Source: a virus. From it: DNA of 28,212 nt. Location: IMG/VR virus record IMGVR_UViG_3300030106_007723, positions 1-28,212 of that record; one strand, 5' to 3'. The notes below the pieces were generated by a model. That model worked only from the letters and a program-made list of their open reading frames with translations, was not told the DNA's origin and made no database searches. This document shows positions 1 through 8,446 of the stretch, piece after piece (positions within the stretch are counted from its first letter, which is position 1; the number at the start of each line of letters is the position of its first letter). A program made the translations under genes and the position numbers.

Positions 1-3000
1 ACACCAACTCAATCACCCACACAGACAAAAACACCAACAAATACTGCTACATCATCAAGAACACCTACTCAGACAGTTACAAGAACAATTTCAGAATCAC
101 CAACTCAAACACCAACTCAAACTCAGACAAGTACTCAAACACCTACTCAAGGAGCTACACCTACAGTTACTAGAACAAGAACACCAACCCAGACACAAAC
201 ACAAACTCCAACACAATCACCCACACAAACCGCTACAATAACTAGGACGAAATCTATTACTCAATCTGTATCACCTACACAGACACCCACTCAAACACAG
301 ACACCTACCAATACACCAACTCAATCTAGAACGCAAACCAGAACTGCAACTAATACAAGAACAGCTACTCAAACAAGAACAGCTACACAAACAGTTACTT
401 CTACTTCAAGTAGAACAGCTACTCAAACACAAACTGTTACCCAGACTGCTACAAAAACTGGTACCAGGACACCAACTCAAACGAGAACGGGTACACAAGG
501 AGCTACACCTACACAAACACCTACACAAACAGTTACCCAGACACCCACTCAGTCAAGAACACAAACACCAACACAAACAAGGACAATTACAAGAACCTCC
601 ACGCAAACAAGAACAGCTACACAAACAAAAACAAGAACCCAGACACCTACACAGTCAAGAACTGCAAGTCAGACACCCACAAGAACAGAAACACCTACTG
701 CTACTCAAACACCAACACAGACAGCAACTCTTACTAGAACAGCTTCTCAAACACAAACACCTACTCAAACAAAAACAAGAACTCAAACACCAACTCAGAC
801 AAGAACAGCTACTCAAACACAAACGCAAGGCGCAACAGCTACTAGAACACCTTCTCAGACCGTTACAAGGACCCAAACACCAACACAATCCCCTACACAA
901 ACACCTACTCAAACAGCGACAAGAACACAAACACCTACCAAAACCATAACTCAGTCACCTACAAGAACACAATCTCCAACAAAAACAGCTACTCAAACAC
1001 CGACACAGACAGAAACAAAAACACCAACACAAACACCAACACAAACCGCTACAAGATCTAGAACACCTACCGATACAAGGACACCTACACAAACAGCGAC
1101 AAGAACTCAGACACCAACACAAACAAGAACTTCTAGTCAAACGGCTACCAGAACACAAACACCTACGCAGACTCAAACAGGTACACAAACACAAACACCC
1201 ACTCAAACAGCTACTCGAACCCAATCCCCTACTTTCACACCAACCCAAACAGCTACAAGATCTAGAACACCATCGCAAACAGTTACAGCATCATCAACAA
1301 GAACAGCAACACAAACTCGTACTTCTACACAAACTAAAACTAGGACACAAACTCCAACACAAACACCAACAAGAACCGCTACTCAAACCAAAACTAGGAC
1401 ACAAACACCTACACAAACAGCTACTAGAACAAGAACCCAATCTCCTACTAGAACTCAATCTCCAACCGTTACTGTAACAGCATCAAGAACAGCTACCCAA
1501 ACGCCAACAAAATCTATAACGCAAACAAAAACAAGAACACAAACACCTACTCAATCAAGAACAGCAACAAGAACACCAACACAGACACAAACTAGAACAG
1601 AAACACCTACACAAACACCTACTAGAACACCTACCCAGACTAGAACAAAAACAAGTACTAGAACTGCTTCTCAAACTCAAACACCAACCGTAACTGCTTC
1701 TCCTACTAGAACAGCTACTCAGACAAAAACAAGAACTCAGACACCTACTCAATCACAGACAGTTACAAGAACAAGAACACCAACCCAGACAGAAACACGT
1801 ACTCAAACTAGAACAGCTACACAGACAAAAACAAGAACTCAGACACCTACACAAACACCTACACAGACTAGAACACAAACACGTACTGCTACGCAAACAG
1901 AAACAAGAACACCTACACAGACACAGACAAGAACGCAAACACCTACACAGACAAGAACAAGAACGCAATCCTCCACTGTAACTAGGACTCGAACAGCAAC
2001 ACAAACAAGAACACATTCACAGACAGTAACAAGAACACAAACTCCAACACAAACGGCTACAAGAACACCTACACAAACTAGAACACGCACACAAACACCT
2101 ACACAAACAAGAACGGCCACACAAACTAAAACAAGAACACAAACACCTACTCAGACACAGACATCTACAAGTTCTAGAACACCTACTCAAACGAGAACAC
2201 GCACACAAACACCTACACAAACAAGAACAGCTACTCAAACAAAAACAAGAACTCAGACACCTACTCAGACAAGAACAGCTACTCAAACACAAACACAGAC
2301 AAGTACAAGAACTCCTACTCAAACAAAAACAAGAACTCAAACACCCACACAGACTAGAACAGCTAGCCAGACTCAAACAAGAACCCAAACACCTACAAGA
2401 ACGAGAACAGCTACGCAGACTAGAACACCTACACAGACCAGGACTGCTACTCAAACACCAACCCAGACGAGAACAAGAACCCAAACACGTACTGCAACAC
2501 AAACAGCAACAAGAACTACCACCCAAACGAAAACACGCACACAAACACCTACACAGACTAGAACACGAACCCCATCACAAACAGTTACACCTACAGTTAC
2601 AAGAACACGAACACCAACACAAACTCAAACAGGTACTAGAACACAAACACCAACTCAAACAAGAACAATTACAAGAACAGATACGCCTGATTCTACAAGA
2701 ACACGTACTCCTTCACAAACCGCTACTGCAACTAAAACTAAAACAAGCACTAGAACACCTACACAAACAGCTACAAGAACTACCACCCAAACGAGAACAC
2801 GTACACAAACACCTACTCAAACACCTACTCAATCAAGAACACAAACACCTACAAATACGGTAACAAGGACAAGGACACCGACCCAATCAAGAACACCGAC
2901 ACAAACAAGTACAAGAACCGAAACACCAACTCAAACAAGAACGGCTACACAGACAAGAACACGTACACAAACGCCTACACAGACTCAGACACCCACACAA

Positions 3001-6000
3001 ACACGATCACAGACACCGACACAGACAAGAACACGAACCCCATCACAAACACGTACTCGGACACAAACAGCTACAAGATCTAGAACACCAACACAAACAT
3101 CAACTCAAACAAGAACTAGAACTGCTACACAAACTCGCACTAGAACACAAACACCTACTCAATCACAGACGGCTACAAGAACGAGAACGCCAACACAAAC
3201 AAGAACAAATACTCAAACATCTACGAGAACACAAACACCTACCCAGACTAGAACACCTACTCAAACACAGACAAGAACACAAACCCCGACACAAACAAGA
3301 ACATCTACAAGAACTCAAACACCAACTCAAACAAGATCTGCTACACAAACACGTACTAGGACACAAACACCAACTCAAACACCCACACAGACATCTACAA
3401 GAACCCGTACTCAAACTAGAACGGCAACACAAACTAAAACAAGAACTCAGACACCCACACAAACTTCTACTAGAACTACTACACAAACCAGGACGCAAAC
3501 ACCTACACAAACTAGAACACCCACTCAAACATCTACAAGAACTCAAACACCAACGCAAACAAGAACAGCTACACAGACAAGAACTAGAACTCAGACACCT
3601 ACTCAAACAAGAACAGCTACACAGACAAGAACACGTACACAGACACCTACAAGAACAAGGACTCCAAGTCAAACACAAACACCAACACAAACAGTTACAA
3701 GAACACGAACACCAACACAAACCAGAACGGCAAGCAATACACAAACAAGAACAAGAACTAGAACACCAACCCAGACACCAACCAATACAAGAACCGAAAC
3801 ACCAACAAGAACGAGAACCCCAACACAAACAAGAACACCATCTCAAACGCAGACAAAAACGCAGACAAGAACTGCTACGCAAACTCGTACCAGAACTCAG
3901 ACGCCAACGCAAACAAGAACTGCTACAGAAACAAAAACACCTACTCAAACCCGCACCAGAACACAAACACCTACTAGAACACAAACACCCACACAGACTA
4001 GAACACCAACTCAAACGCGCACTAGAACTCAAACACCAACAGTTACTATAACAAGAACTGCTACTCAAACCCGTACCCGAACACAAACACCTACGCAGAC
4101 AGCTACTCGTACAAGAACAAAAACAAGAACACAAACACCTACAAGAACGAGAACTCCAAGTCAAACACAAACACCCACACAGACAGCTACACGTACAAGA
4201 ACACCAACACAGACTGCTACTAGTACAAAAACCAGAACAAGGACACAAACACCTACACAAACTGCTACTAGAACACAAACTCCTACCCAGACAAGGACAC
4301 CATCGCAAACACGTACTAGGACGCAAACGCCCACTAGAACACGTACACAGACACCCACTCAAACACCCACTCAAACTCCAACACAAACAGTTACCAGAAC
4401 AAGAACTGCTACACAAACTCGTACCAGAACTCAAACACCAACACAAACAAGAACCGCTACGAGCACTAGAACCAGAACTCAGACATCCACTAAAACAAGA
4501 ACAAGAACTCCTACACAAACACGCACCCAAACACCAACAAGAACTAGAACGCCTACACAAACACCAACTCAAACAAGAACAATAACAAGAACTGATACAC
4601 CAGATTCTACAAGAACTAGAACACCTAGTCAAACACAAACACCTACCCAAACTAGAACACAAACGCCTACTAGAACTAGAACACAATCACCTACTCAAAC
4701 AAGAACAGCATCTCAAACAAGAACCAGGACTAAATCTCCTACACGTACTAAATCTATTACTCAAACTAAAACAAGAACCCAAACACCTACTAGATCCAGA
4801 ACACCGACCCAAACTAGAACCAGGACACAAACACCTACAAAAACAAGAACACAAACGCCTACTAGAACCAGGACACAAACACCTACAAATACAGCAACGA
4901 GAACTAGAACACCTACACAAACACGTACGGCTACTAATACTAGAACTAGAACCCAGACACCAACAAGATCTAGAACTCCAACTCAAACAAGAACAAGAAC
5001 ACAATCTCCAACAAGAACAGCAACTAGAACCAGAACGAGAACACCTTCTCAAACGGCTACTAGAACGAGAACTAGAACAAGAACACCAACTCAAACGAGA
5101 ACAAGAACTCAAACTAGAACTCGTACTCAAACACCAACAAGAACTAGAACACCAACTCAAACGAGAACTAGAACCCAGACACCAACACGTACAAGAACAC
5201 CTACGCAAACAAGAACTAAAACTAAAACAAGAACACCTACAAGGACCAGAACGAGAACGAGAACGCCTTCTCAAACTGCTACAAGTACTGTAACTAGAAC
5301 TAGAACTCCAACTCAAACTAAAACAAAAACTAGAACACCTACAGTAACAAGAACACGAACACCAACTCAAACACGAACAAAAACTAGAACACCAACACGT
5401 ACTAGGACACAAACACCTACAAGAACGAGAACACCTACTTATACTAGAACAAAAACTAAAACAAGAACACCAACAAATACAAGAACTAGAACTCGAACAC
5501 CTACACAAACACGTACGTCTACTAATACCCGTACTAGAACTCAAACGCCTACTAGGACTAGAACACCTACTAGAACGAAATCTATTACTCAAACTAAAAC
5601 TAGAACACAAACACCTACTAGAACAAGAACCCCTACTAGAACAAAATCTATAACTCAAACGAGAACAAGCACCAGTACAAGAACTCGAACTCAAACACCA
5701 ACGAGAACGAAATCTATAACTCAAAGTAAAACTCGTACTCCAACGAGAACGAAGTCAATTACACAATCTAAAACGAGAACACCTACAAGAACGAAATCTA
5801 TAACCCAAAGTAAAACTCGTACTCCAACGAGAACGAAGTCAATTACACAATCACCTACTTATACAAAAACTAGAACTAAAACTAAAACTAGAACACCTAC
5901 AGTAACGAAATCTATTACACAAAGTAAAACAAGAACACCTACAAGAACAAAATCAATTACGCAAAGTAAAACCCGTACACCCACTAGAACAAAATCTATT

Positions 6001-6180
6001 ACTCAAAGTAAAACACGTACTCCTACGGTAACGAAATCTATTACACAATCTAAAACGAGAACGCCTACTAATACACCTACTAATACGAAAACTAAAACGA
6101 GAACGAGATCAAAAACTCCTACTAGTACAAAAACTAAAACCAAAACACCTACAAAAACCAGAACACCAACTAAATCACCA
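1..6180 (+). repeat. Low-complexity (Thr-x)n coding repeat, about 2,060 codons
   Basis: Almost every odd codon is ACN. Sampling one codon in twenty (the first codon of each 60-base row from 1 to 6121, 103 rows) gives Thr 99 times and Ser (TCT) four times (1261, 1441, 3841, 5581), with no break in register. Where Thr is missing from its register the replacement is usually Ser, Gly (in TQGAT, near 151, 499 and 829) or Asp (in TDTPDST). Synonymous codons ACA, ACT, ACC and ACG are freely mixed, so this is not a simple DNA microsatellite. The + strand is strongly A/C-rich. Lys and Arg become more common at x positions in the last third. Confidence 0.95.
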
Positions 6181-6837
6181 TCAGGAGGACCTGTAACTCC
6201 TACGGTGGTGATGTTTAATAACTTTAATAATACCCCAACTACTACTAGTGCTTATGGGTGTGCTTATGTTGAAGATGGTAGCCCTGGTCCTGCATATGGA
6301 AATATTTCTTCTAAGTATGTTACATCTGGTGGTGTATATACATCTACTACTAGATGTTGGATGTGTGATTCCGGTAGTACACCTAGTGGTAGTACAGGGC
6401 CTAATGGTGGTGTTGTTGATACTACTATGGCTACGAGTGGCACTGCTAATTCGAGTTCTTCTTATAGATATTTGTATTGTGAAACATCAAGCCCTAACAC
6501 CACAAGTACAACGTTTGGTTATCTGTTAAAAACTAATAATGTTCCTGCAAGTAAAACAGTTAAGGTAGAATTTTGGTATCATATGTATGGATCGAATATG
6601 GGTACCATGGTCATAGGTTTTGGTGAAAAAACCGGAACAACTTCCTATTCACAAAAAGGGTCTGTTACTTTATCTGGACAACAACAAGCAAGTCAGGGAG
6701 CTGCTTGGTTAAAGAGCTCTAATACATATTCACACGGTGGTACAACTAGACAAAATTATGTTTCTTTATATTATATTTCAGGTGGCGGGTTTAGAGGAGA
6801 TGCATGTTTTGACTCTGTAGAAGTTTCTTATACATAA
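1..6837 (+). CDS. Giant Thr-x repeat fibre/adhesin-like protein with C-terminal MAM-like domain (5' truncated)
   Basis: Frame 1 is open from the first base to the TAA at 6835-6837, giving at least 2,278 residues; the start lies outside the window. Residues 1 to about 2060 alternate Thr with Gln, Arg, Pro, Ala, Lys, Ser or Val, for example TPTQTRTATQTRT. The C-terminal ~210 residues (from about 2065, after SPSGGPVTPTVV) are ordinary globular sequence with five Cys and the stretch VEFWYHMYGSNMGTM, then a Trp, then DACFDSVEV at the end. This order matches the MAM fold (F-W-Y-H-M-x-G followed by a terminal DD/DS-V strand), a beta-sandwich known for adhesion. The likely role is a long virion stalk carrying a binding tip; this is inferred from architecture and from the structural genes downstream. 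Internal ATG 6205 is not the start, because the frame is open far upstream. Glycosyltransferase genes follow immediately. The MAM call is by eye and moderately sure. Confidence 0.85.
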   Translation, partial: TPTQSPTQTKTPTNTATSSRTPTQTVTRTISESPTQTPTQTQTSTQTPTQGATPTVTRTRTPTQTQTQTPTQSPTQTATITRTKSITQSVSPTQTPTQTQTPTNTPTQSRTQTRTATNTRTATQTRTATQTVTSTSSRTATQTQTVTQTATKTGTRTPTQTRTGTQGATPTQTPTQTVTQTPTQSRTQTPTQTRTITRTSTQTRTATQTKTRTQTPTQSRTASQTPTRTETPTATQTPTQTATLTRTASQTQTPTQTKTRTQTPTQTRTATQTQTQGATATRTPSQTVTRTQTPTQSPTQTPTQTATRTQTPTKTITQSPTRTQSPTKTATQTPTQTETKTPTQTPTQTATRSRTPTDTRTPTQTATRTQTPTQTRTSSQTATRTQTPTQTQTGTQTQTPTQTATRTQSPTFTPTQTATRSRTPSQTVTASSTRTATQTRTSTQTKTRTQTPTQTPTRTATQTKTRTQTPTQTATRTRTQSPTRTQSPTVTVTASRTATQTPTKSITQTKTRTQTPTQSRTATRTPTQTQTRTETPTQTPTRTPTQTRTKTSTRTASQTQTPTVTASPTRTATQTKTRTQTPTQSQTVTRTRTPTQTETRTQTRTATQTKTRTQTPTQTPTQTRTQTRTATQTETRTPTQTQTRTQTPTQTRTRTQSSTVTRTRTATQTRTHSQTVTRTQTPTQTATRTPTQTRTRTQTPTQTRTATQTKTRTQTPTQTQTSTSSRTPTQTRTRTQTPTQTRTATQTKTRTQTPTQTRTATQTQTQTSTRTPTQTKTRTQTPTQTRTASQTQTRTQTPTRTRTATQTRTPTQTRTATQTPTQTRTRTQTRTATQTATRTTTQTKTRTQTPTQTRTRTPSQTVTPTVTRTRTPTQTQTGTRTQTPTQTRTITRTDTPDSTRTRTPSQTATATKTKTSTRTPTQTATRTTTQTRTRTQTPTQTPTQSRTQTPTNTVTRTRTPTQSRTPTQTSTRTETPTQTRTATQTRTRTQTPTQTQTPTQTRSQTPTQTRTRTPSQTRTRTQTATRSRTPTQTSTQTRTRTATQTRTRTQTPTQSQTATRTRTPTQTRTNTQTSTRTQTPTQTRTPTQTQTRTQTPTQTRTSTRTQTPTQTRSATQTRTRTQTPTQTPTQTSTRTRTQTRTATQTKTRTQTPTQTSTRTTTQTRTQTPTQTRTPTQTSTRTQTPTQTRTATQTRTRTQTPTQTRTATQTRTRTQTPTRTRTPSQTQTPTQTVTRTRTPTQTRTASNTQTRTRTRTPTQTPTNTRTETPTRTRTPTQTRTPSQTQTKTQTRTATQTRTRTQTPTQTRTATETKTPTQTRTRTQTPTRTQTPTQTRTPTQTRTRTQTPTVTITRTATQTRTRTQTPTQTATRTRTKTRTQTPTRTRTPSQTQTPTQTATRTRTPTQTATSTKTRTRTQTPTQTATRTQTPTQTRTPSQTRTRTQTPTRTRTQTPTQTPTQTPTQTVTRTRTATQTRTRTQTPTQTRTATSTRTRTQTSTKTRTRTPTQTRTQTPTRTRTPTQTPTQTRTITRTDTPDSTRTRTPSQTQTPTQTRTQTPTRTRTQSPTQTRTASQTRTRTKSPTRTKSITQTKTRTQTPTRSRTPTQTRTRTQTPTKTRTQTPTRTRTQTPTNTATRTRTPTQTRTATNTRTRTQTPTRSRTPTQTRTRTQSPTRTATRTRTRTPSQTATRTRTRTRTPTQTRTRTQTRTRTQTPTRTRTPTQTRTRTQTPTRTRTPTQTRTKTKTRTPTRTRTRTRTPSQTATSTVTRTRTPTQTKTKTRTPTVTRTRTPTQTRTKTRTPTRTRTQTPTRTRTPTYTRTKTKTRTPTNTRTRTRTPTQTRTSTNTRTRTQTPTRTRTPTRTKSITQTKTRTQTPTRTRTPTRTKSITQTRTSTSTRTRTQTPTRTKSITQSKTRTPTRTKSITQSKTRTPTRTKSITQSKTRTPTRTKSITQSPTYTKTRTKTKTRTPTVTKSITQSKTRTPTRTKSITQSKTRTPTRTKSITQSKTRTPTVTKSITQSKTRTPTNTPTNTKTKTRTRSKTPTSTKTKTKTPTKTRTPTKSPSGGPVTPTVVMFNNFNNTPTTTSAYGCAYVEDGSPGPAYGNISSKYVTSGGVYTSTTRCWMCDSGSTPSGSTGPNGGVVDTTMATSGTANSSSSYRYLYCETSSPNTTSTTFGYLLKTNNVPASKTVKVEFWYHMYGSNMGTMVIGFGEKTGTTSYSQKGSVTLSGQQQASQGAAWLKSSNTYSHGGTTRQNYVSLYYISGGGFRGDACFDSVEVSYT
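5578..6060 (+). repeat. Ten copies of a KSITQ(S/T) motif, mostly a 42-bp (14-residue) tandem array
   Basis: The Lys codon of KSITQ lies at 5578, 5644, 5710, 5752, 5794, 5836, 5908, 5950, 5992 and 6034. The copies at 5710-5836 and 5908-6034 are exactly 42 nt apart, with unit KSITQSKTRTPTRT. The block 5701-5768 recurs at 5785-5852 with only two base differences, so an 84-bp double unit was duplicated recently. Isolated copies also occur near 250, 1510 and 4750. The array sits just before the globular C-terminal domain. Confidence 0.9.
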
Positions 6838-6848
6838 CAATTCTAGTT

Positions 6849-6877
6849 GATATTTTAATTTTGAATGTTAAAATATC
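6849..6877. repeat. Perfect AT-rich inverted repeat between the stalk gene and the first glycosyltransferase
   Basis: GATATTTTAA (6849-6858) and TTAAAATATC (6868-6877) are exact reverse complements around a 9-nt loop. It lies 11 nt after the stop of the giant ORF and ends 3 nt before the ATG at 6881. There is no T-tract after it, so it is not a canonical intrinsic terminator. It could be an RNA processing or stability hairpin, or could mask the start of the next gene. Confidence 0.75.
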
Positions 6878-6880
6878 TTG

Positions 6881-8425
6881 ATGCCAGGAATAAAAATCTA
6901 TAGAAAAAGTAGGTTAAAAAATGAAAATACTGAAAAGATAGTAGAACAAACTATCCAAGAAGTAAAAAATGACGAGGAGGTTAATACCGAATCATTACCA
7001 ACACCCGAAGAAGAACCGCAACCATATGTAATAAAAGATTATAATAGCGTTATAGATCCTTCTTTTTATCAAACATTTCCTGATCATCTTAAAGGTAATC
7101 AACAAATTTTTATTCAAATAGCTGCATATAGAGACCCTGAATTAGTACCAACTATTGAAAGTATTATTGCTAATGCAGATGAACCAGATAACTTAAGATT
7201 TGGTATTTGCTGGCAACATCATATGGACGACGATTTCGATAAAGAAATGTATGAATATATGAAAGATGAAAGGTTTCAAGTAATTGATGTAGATAATAAA
7301 AGAGGGCACGGTACTTGTTGGGCAAGACACTCTATACAACATCTATATTGTGAAGAAGAATTTACTTTAGCAATTGATTCTCATCATCGTTTTGTTCCTG
7401 GCTGGGATTCAAAGCTAAAAAGCATGTATTATTATTTGCAACAAAAAGGTCACACAAAACCTCTTCTCACTGGTTACATTACTAGTTATAAACCATGGTT
7501 AGAAAACAGCGACGATACTGGAGAATATTCATTAGAAAATGGTTTTGAAACAGAACCTTGGAAAATGGTCTTTGATAGATTTATTCCAGAAGGTGCTATT
7601 TTCTTTTTGCCTACATCTATGACTGGAAAAGAACTTCAAGAGCCGATACCTTCAAGATTTTATTCAGCACATTTTTGTTTTACTGGAGGTGAATTTTGCA
7701 GAGAAGTAACTCATGATCCTAATTATTATTTTCATGGAGAAGAAATTAGTATAGCAGTAAGAGCTTACACACATGGATATGATTTATTTCACCCAAATGA
7801 AATTATAGCTTATCATGAATATACAAGAAAAGGTAGACCCCATCACTGGGATGATTGCAATAAAAAGCAAGGGCGTAAACATGATTGGTGGGAAGTAAAT
7901 GAAATGTGCCATAAACGAAATAGAATTTTATTTGGTATGGATGGTGAAGATCCTAATCAAATTAATTTCGGAGATGAATATGGTTTTGGTAAAGTTAGAA
8001 CAGTAGAACAATATCAACATTATTCGGGTATAAACTTTGAAAAAAGAGCTATAACCCAAGATGTAAGAGATAGTGTAAATCCTGTTTACCCGCATAATGG
8101 TACCCCTTATGAAGATATTAATTGGTTGAAAAACTGGTGTATAGATTTCTTTATACCTTGGGATGAATTACCAGAAACTTATGATGATACTGAATTTTGG
8201 TATGTTGGTGTTCATGATGAAGATGGGAATGAATTAGTCAGAGAAGATTATTCTATAGATAAAATTCAAGAAATTTATGACGAAAGACAAGATCCTCATG
8301 CAGCAAGATTTCCTATAGGTCTAGTATCTGATAAAAGGCCTGTAAGTTATACGGTTATACCGCATATTAGAGATAAAGGTTGGTTGGATAAGATTGAGAA
8401 ACAACTGGATCCAAACTTAAAGTAA
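6881..8425 (+). CDS. GT60-like (GlcNAc/Skp1-type) polypeptide glycosyltransferase, copy 1
   Basis: The protein has 514 residues from ATG 6881; an in-frame TTG at 6878 is less likely. After a charged, Glu-rich N-terminal tail (about 1-70) comes the catalytic domain. It starts IFIQIAAYRDPEL (about 76) and carries GTCWAR, then IDSHHRF with the metal/nucleotide-sugar Asp near 166, SRFYSAHFCFT, and HGEEISIAVRAYTHGYDLFHP (from about 284). These are hallmarks of the GlcNAc (PF11397) / CAZy GT60 family. Known members add GlcNAc from UDP-GlcNAc to Thr of Trypanosoma cruzi mucins or to hydroxyproline of Dictyostelium Skp1. Residues from about 420 form a C-terminal module (EFWYVGVHDEDGNELVRED ... GWLDKI) shared with the next gene. 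The family call is strong. The acceptor is unknown, but the Thr-rich stalk encoded just upstream is the obvious candidate. No clear Shine-Dalgarno sequence is seen. Confidence 0.85.
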   Translation: MPGIKIYRKSRLKNENTEKIVEQTIQEVKNDEEVNTESLPTPEEEPQPYVIKDYNSVIDPSFYQTFPDHLKGNQQIFIQIAAYRDPELVPTIESIIANADEPDNLRFGICWQHHMDDDFDKEMYEYMKDERFQVIDVDNKRGHGTCWARHSIQHLYCEEEFTLAIDSHHRFVPGWDSKLKSMYYYLQQKGHTKPLLTGYITSYKPWLENSDDTGEYSLENGFETEPWKMVFDRFIPEGAIFFLPTSMTGKELQEPIPSRFYSAHFCFTGGEFCREVTHDPNYYFHGEEISIAVRAYTHGYDLFHPNEIIAYHEYTRKGRPHHWDDCNKKQGRKHDWWEVNEMCHKRNRILFGMDGEDPNQINFGDEYGFGKVRTVEQYQHYSGINFEKRAITQDVRDSVNPVYPHNGTPYEDINWLKNWCIDFFIPWDELPETYDDTEFWYVGVHDEDGNELVREDYSIDKIQEIYDERQDPHAARFPIGLVSDKRPVSYTVIPHIRDKGWLDKIEKQLDPNLK

Positions 8426-8446
8426 AGTAAATTATAACAGGATGCT

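Noticed and set aside
655-5724. Many long minus-strand frames rich in Ser, Cys and Leu, up to 507 codons
   Set aside because: They are antisense images of the ACN-rich repeat, which rarely makes stop codons on the other strand. The + frame is continuously open for 6.8 kb and has a proper C-terminal domain.
1-6180. CRISPR array or simple microsatellite
   Set aside because: There are no equal-length repeats separated by unique spacers. Synonymous codon mixing and strict protein periodicity show a coding repeat.
1-6180. Ice-binding (antifreeze) protein because of TxT motifs
   Set aside because: Known TxT ice-binding proteins are compact solenoids with regular Cys or turn residues. Here Pro and Arg are frequent at x positions and no solenoid turn period is visible, so an extended stalk is more likely.
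6205-6837. A separate 210-residue gene starting at ATG 6205
   Set aside because: The same frame is open from position 1 with no stop, and no promoter or ribosome site is visible. This is the C-terminal domain of the giant ORF.
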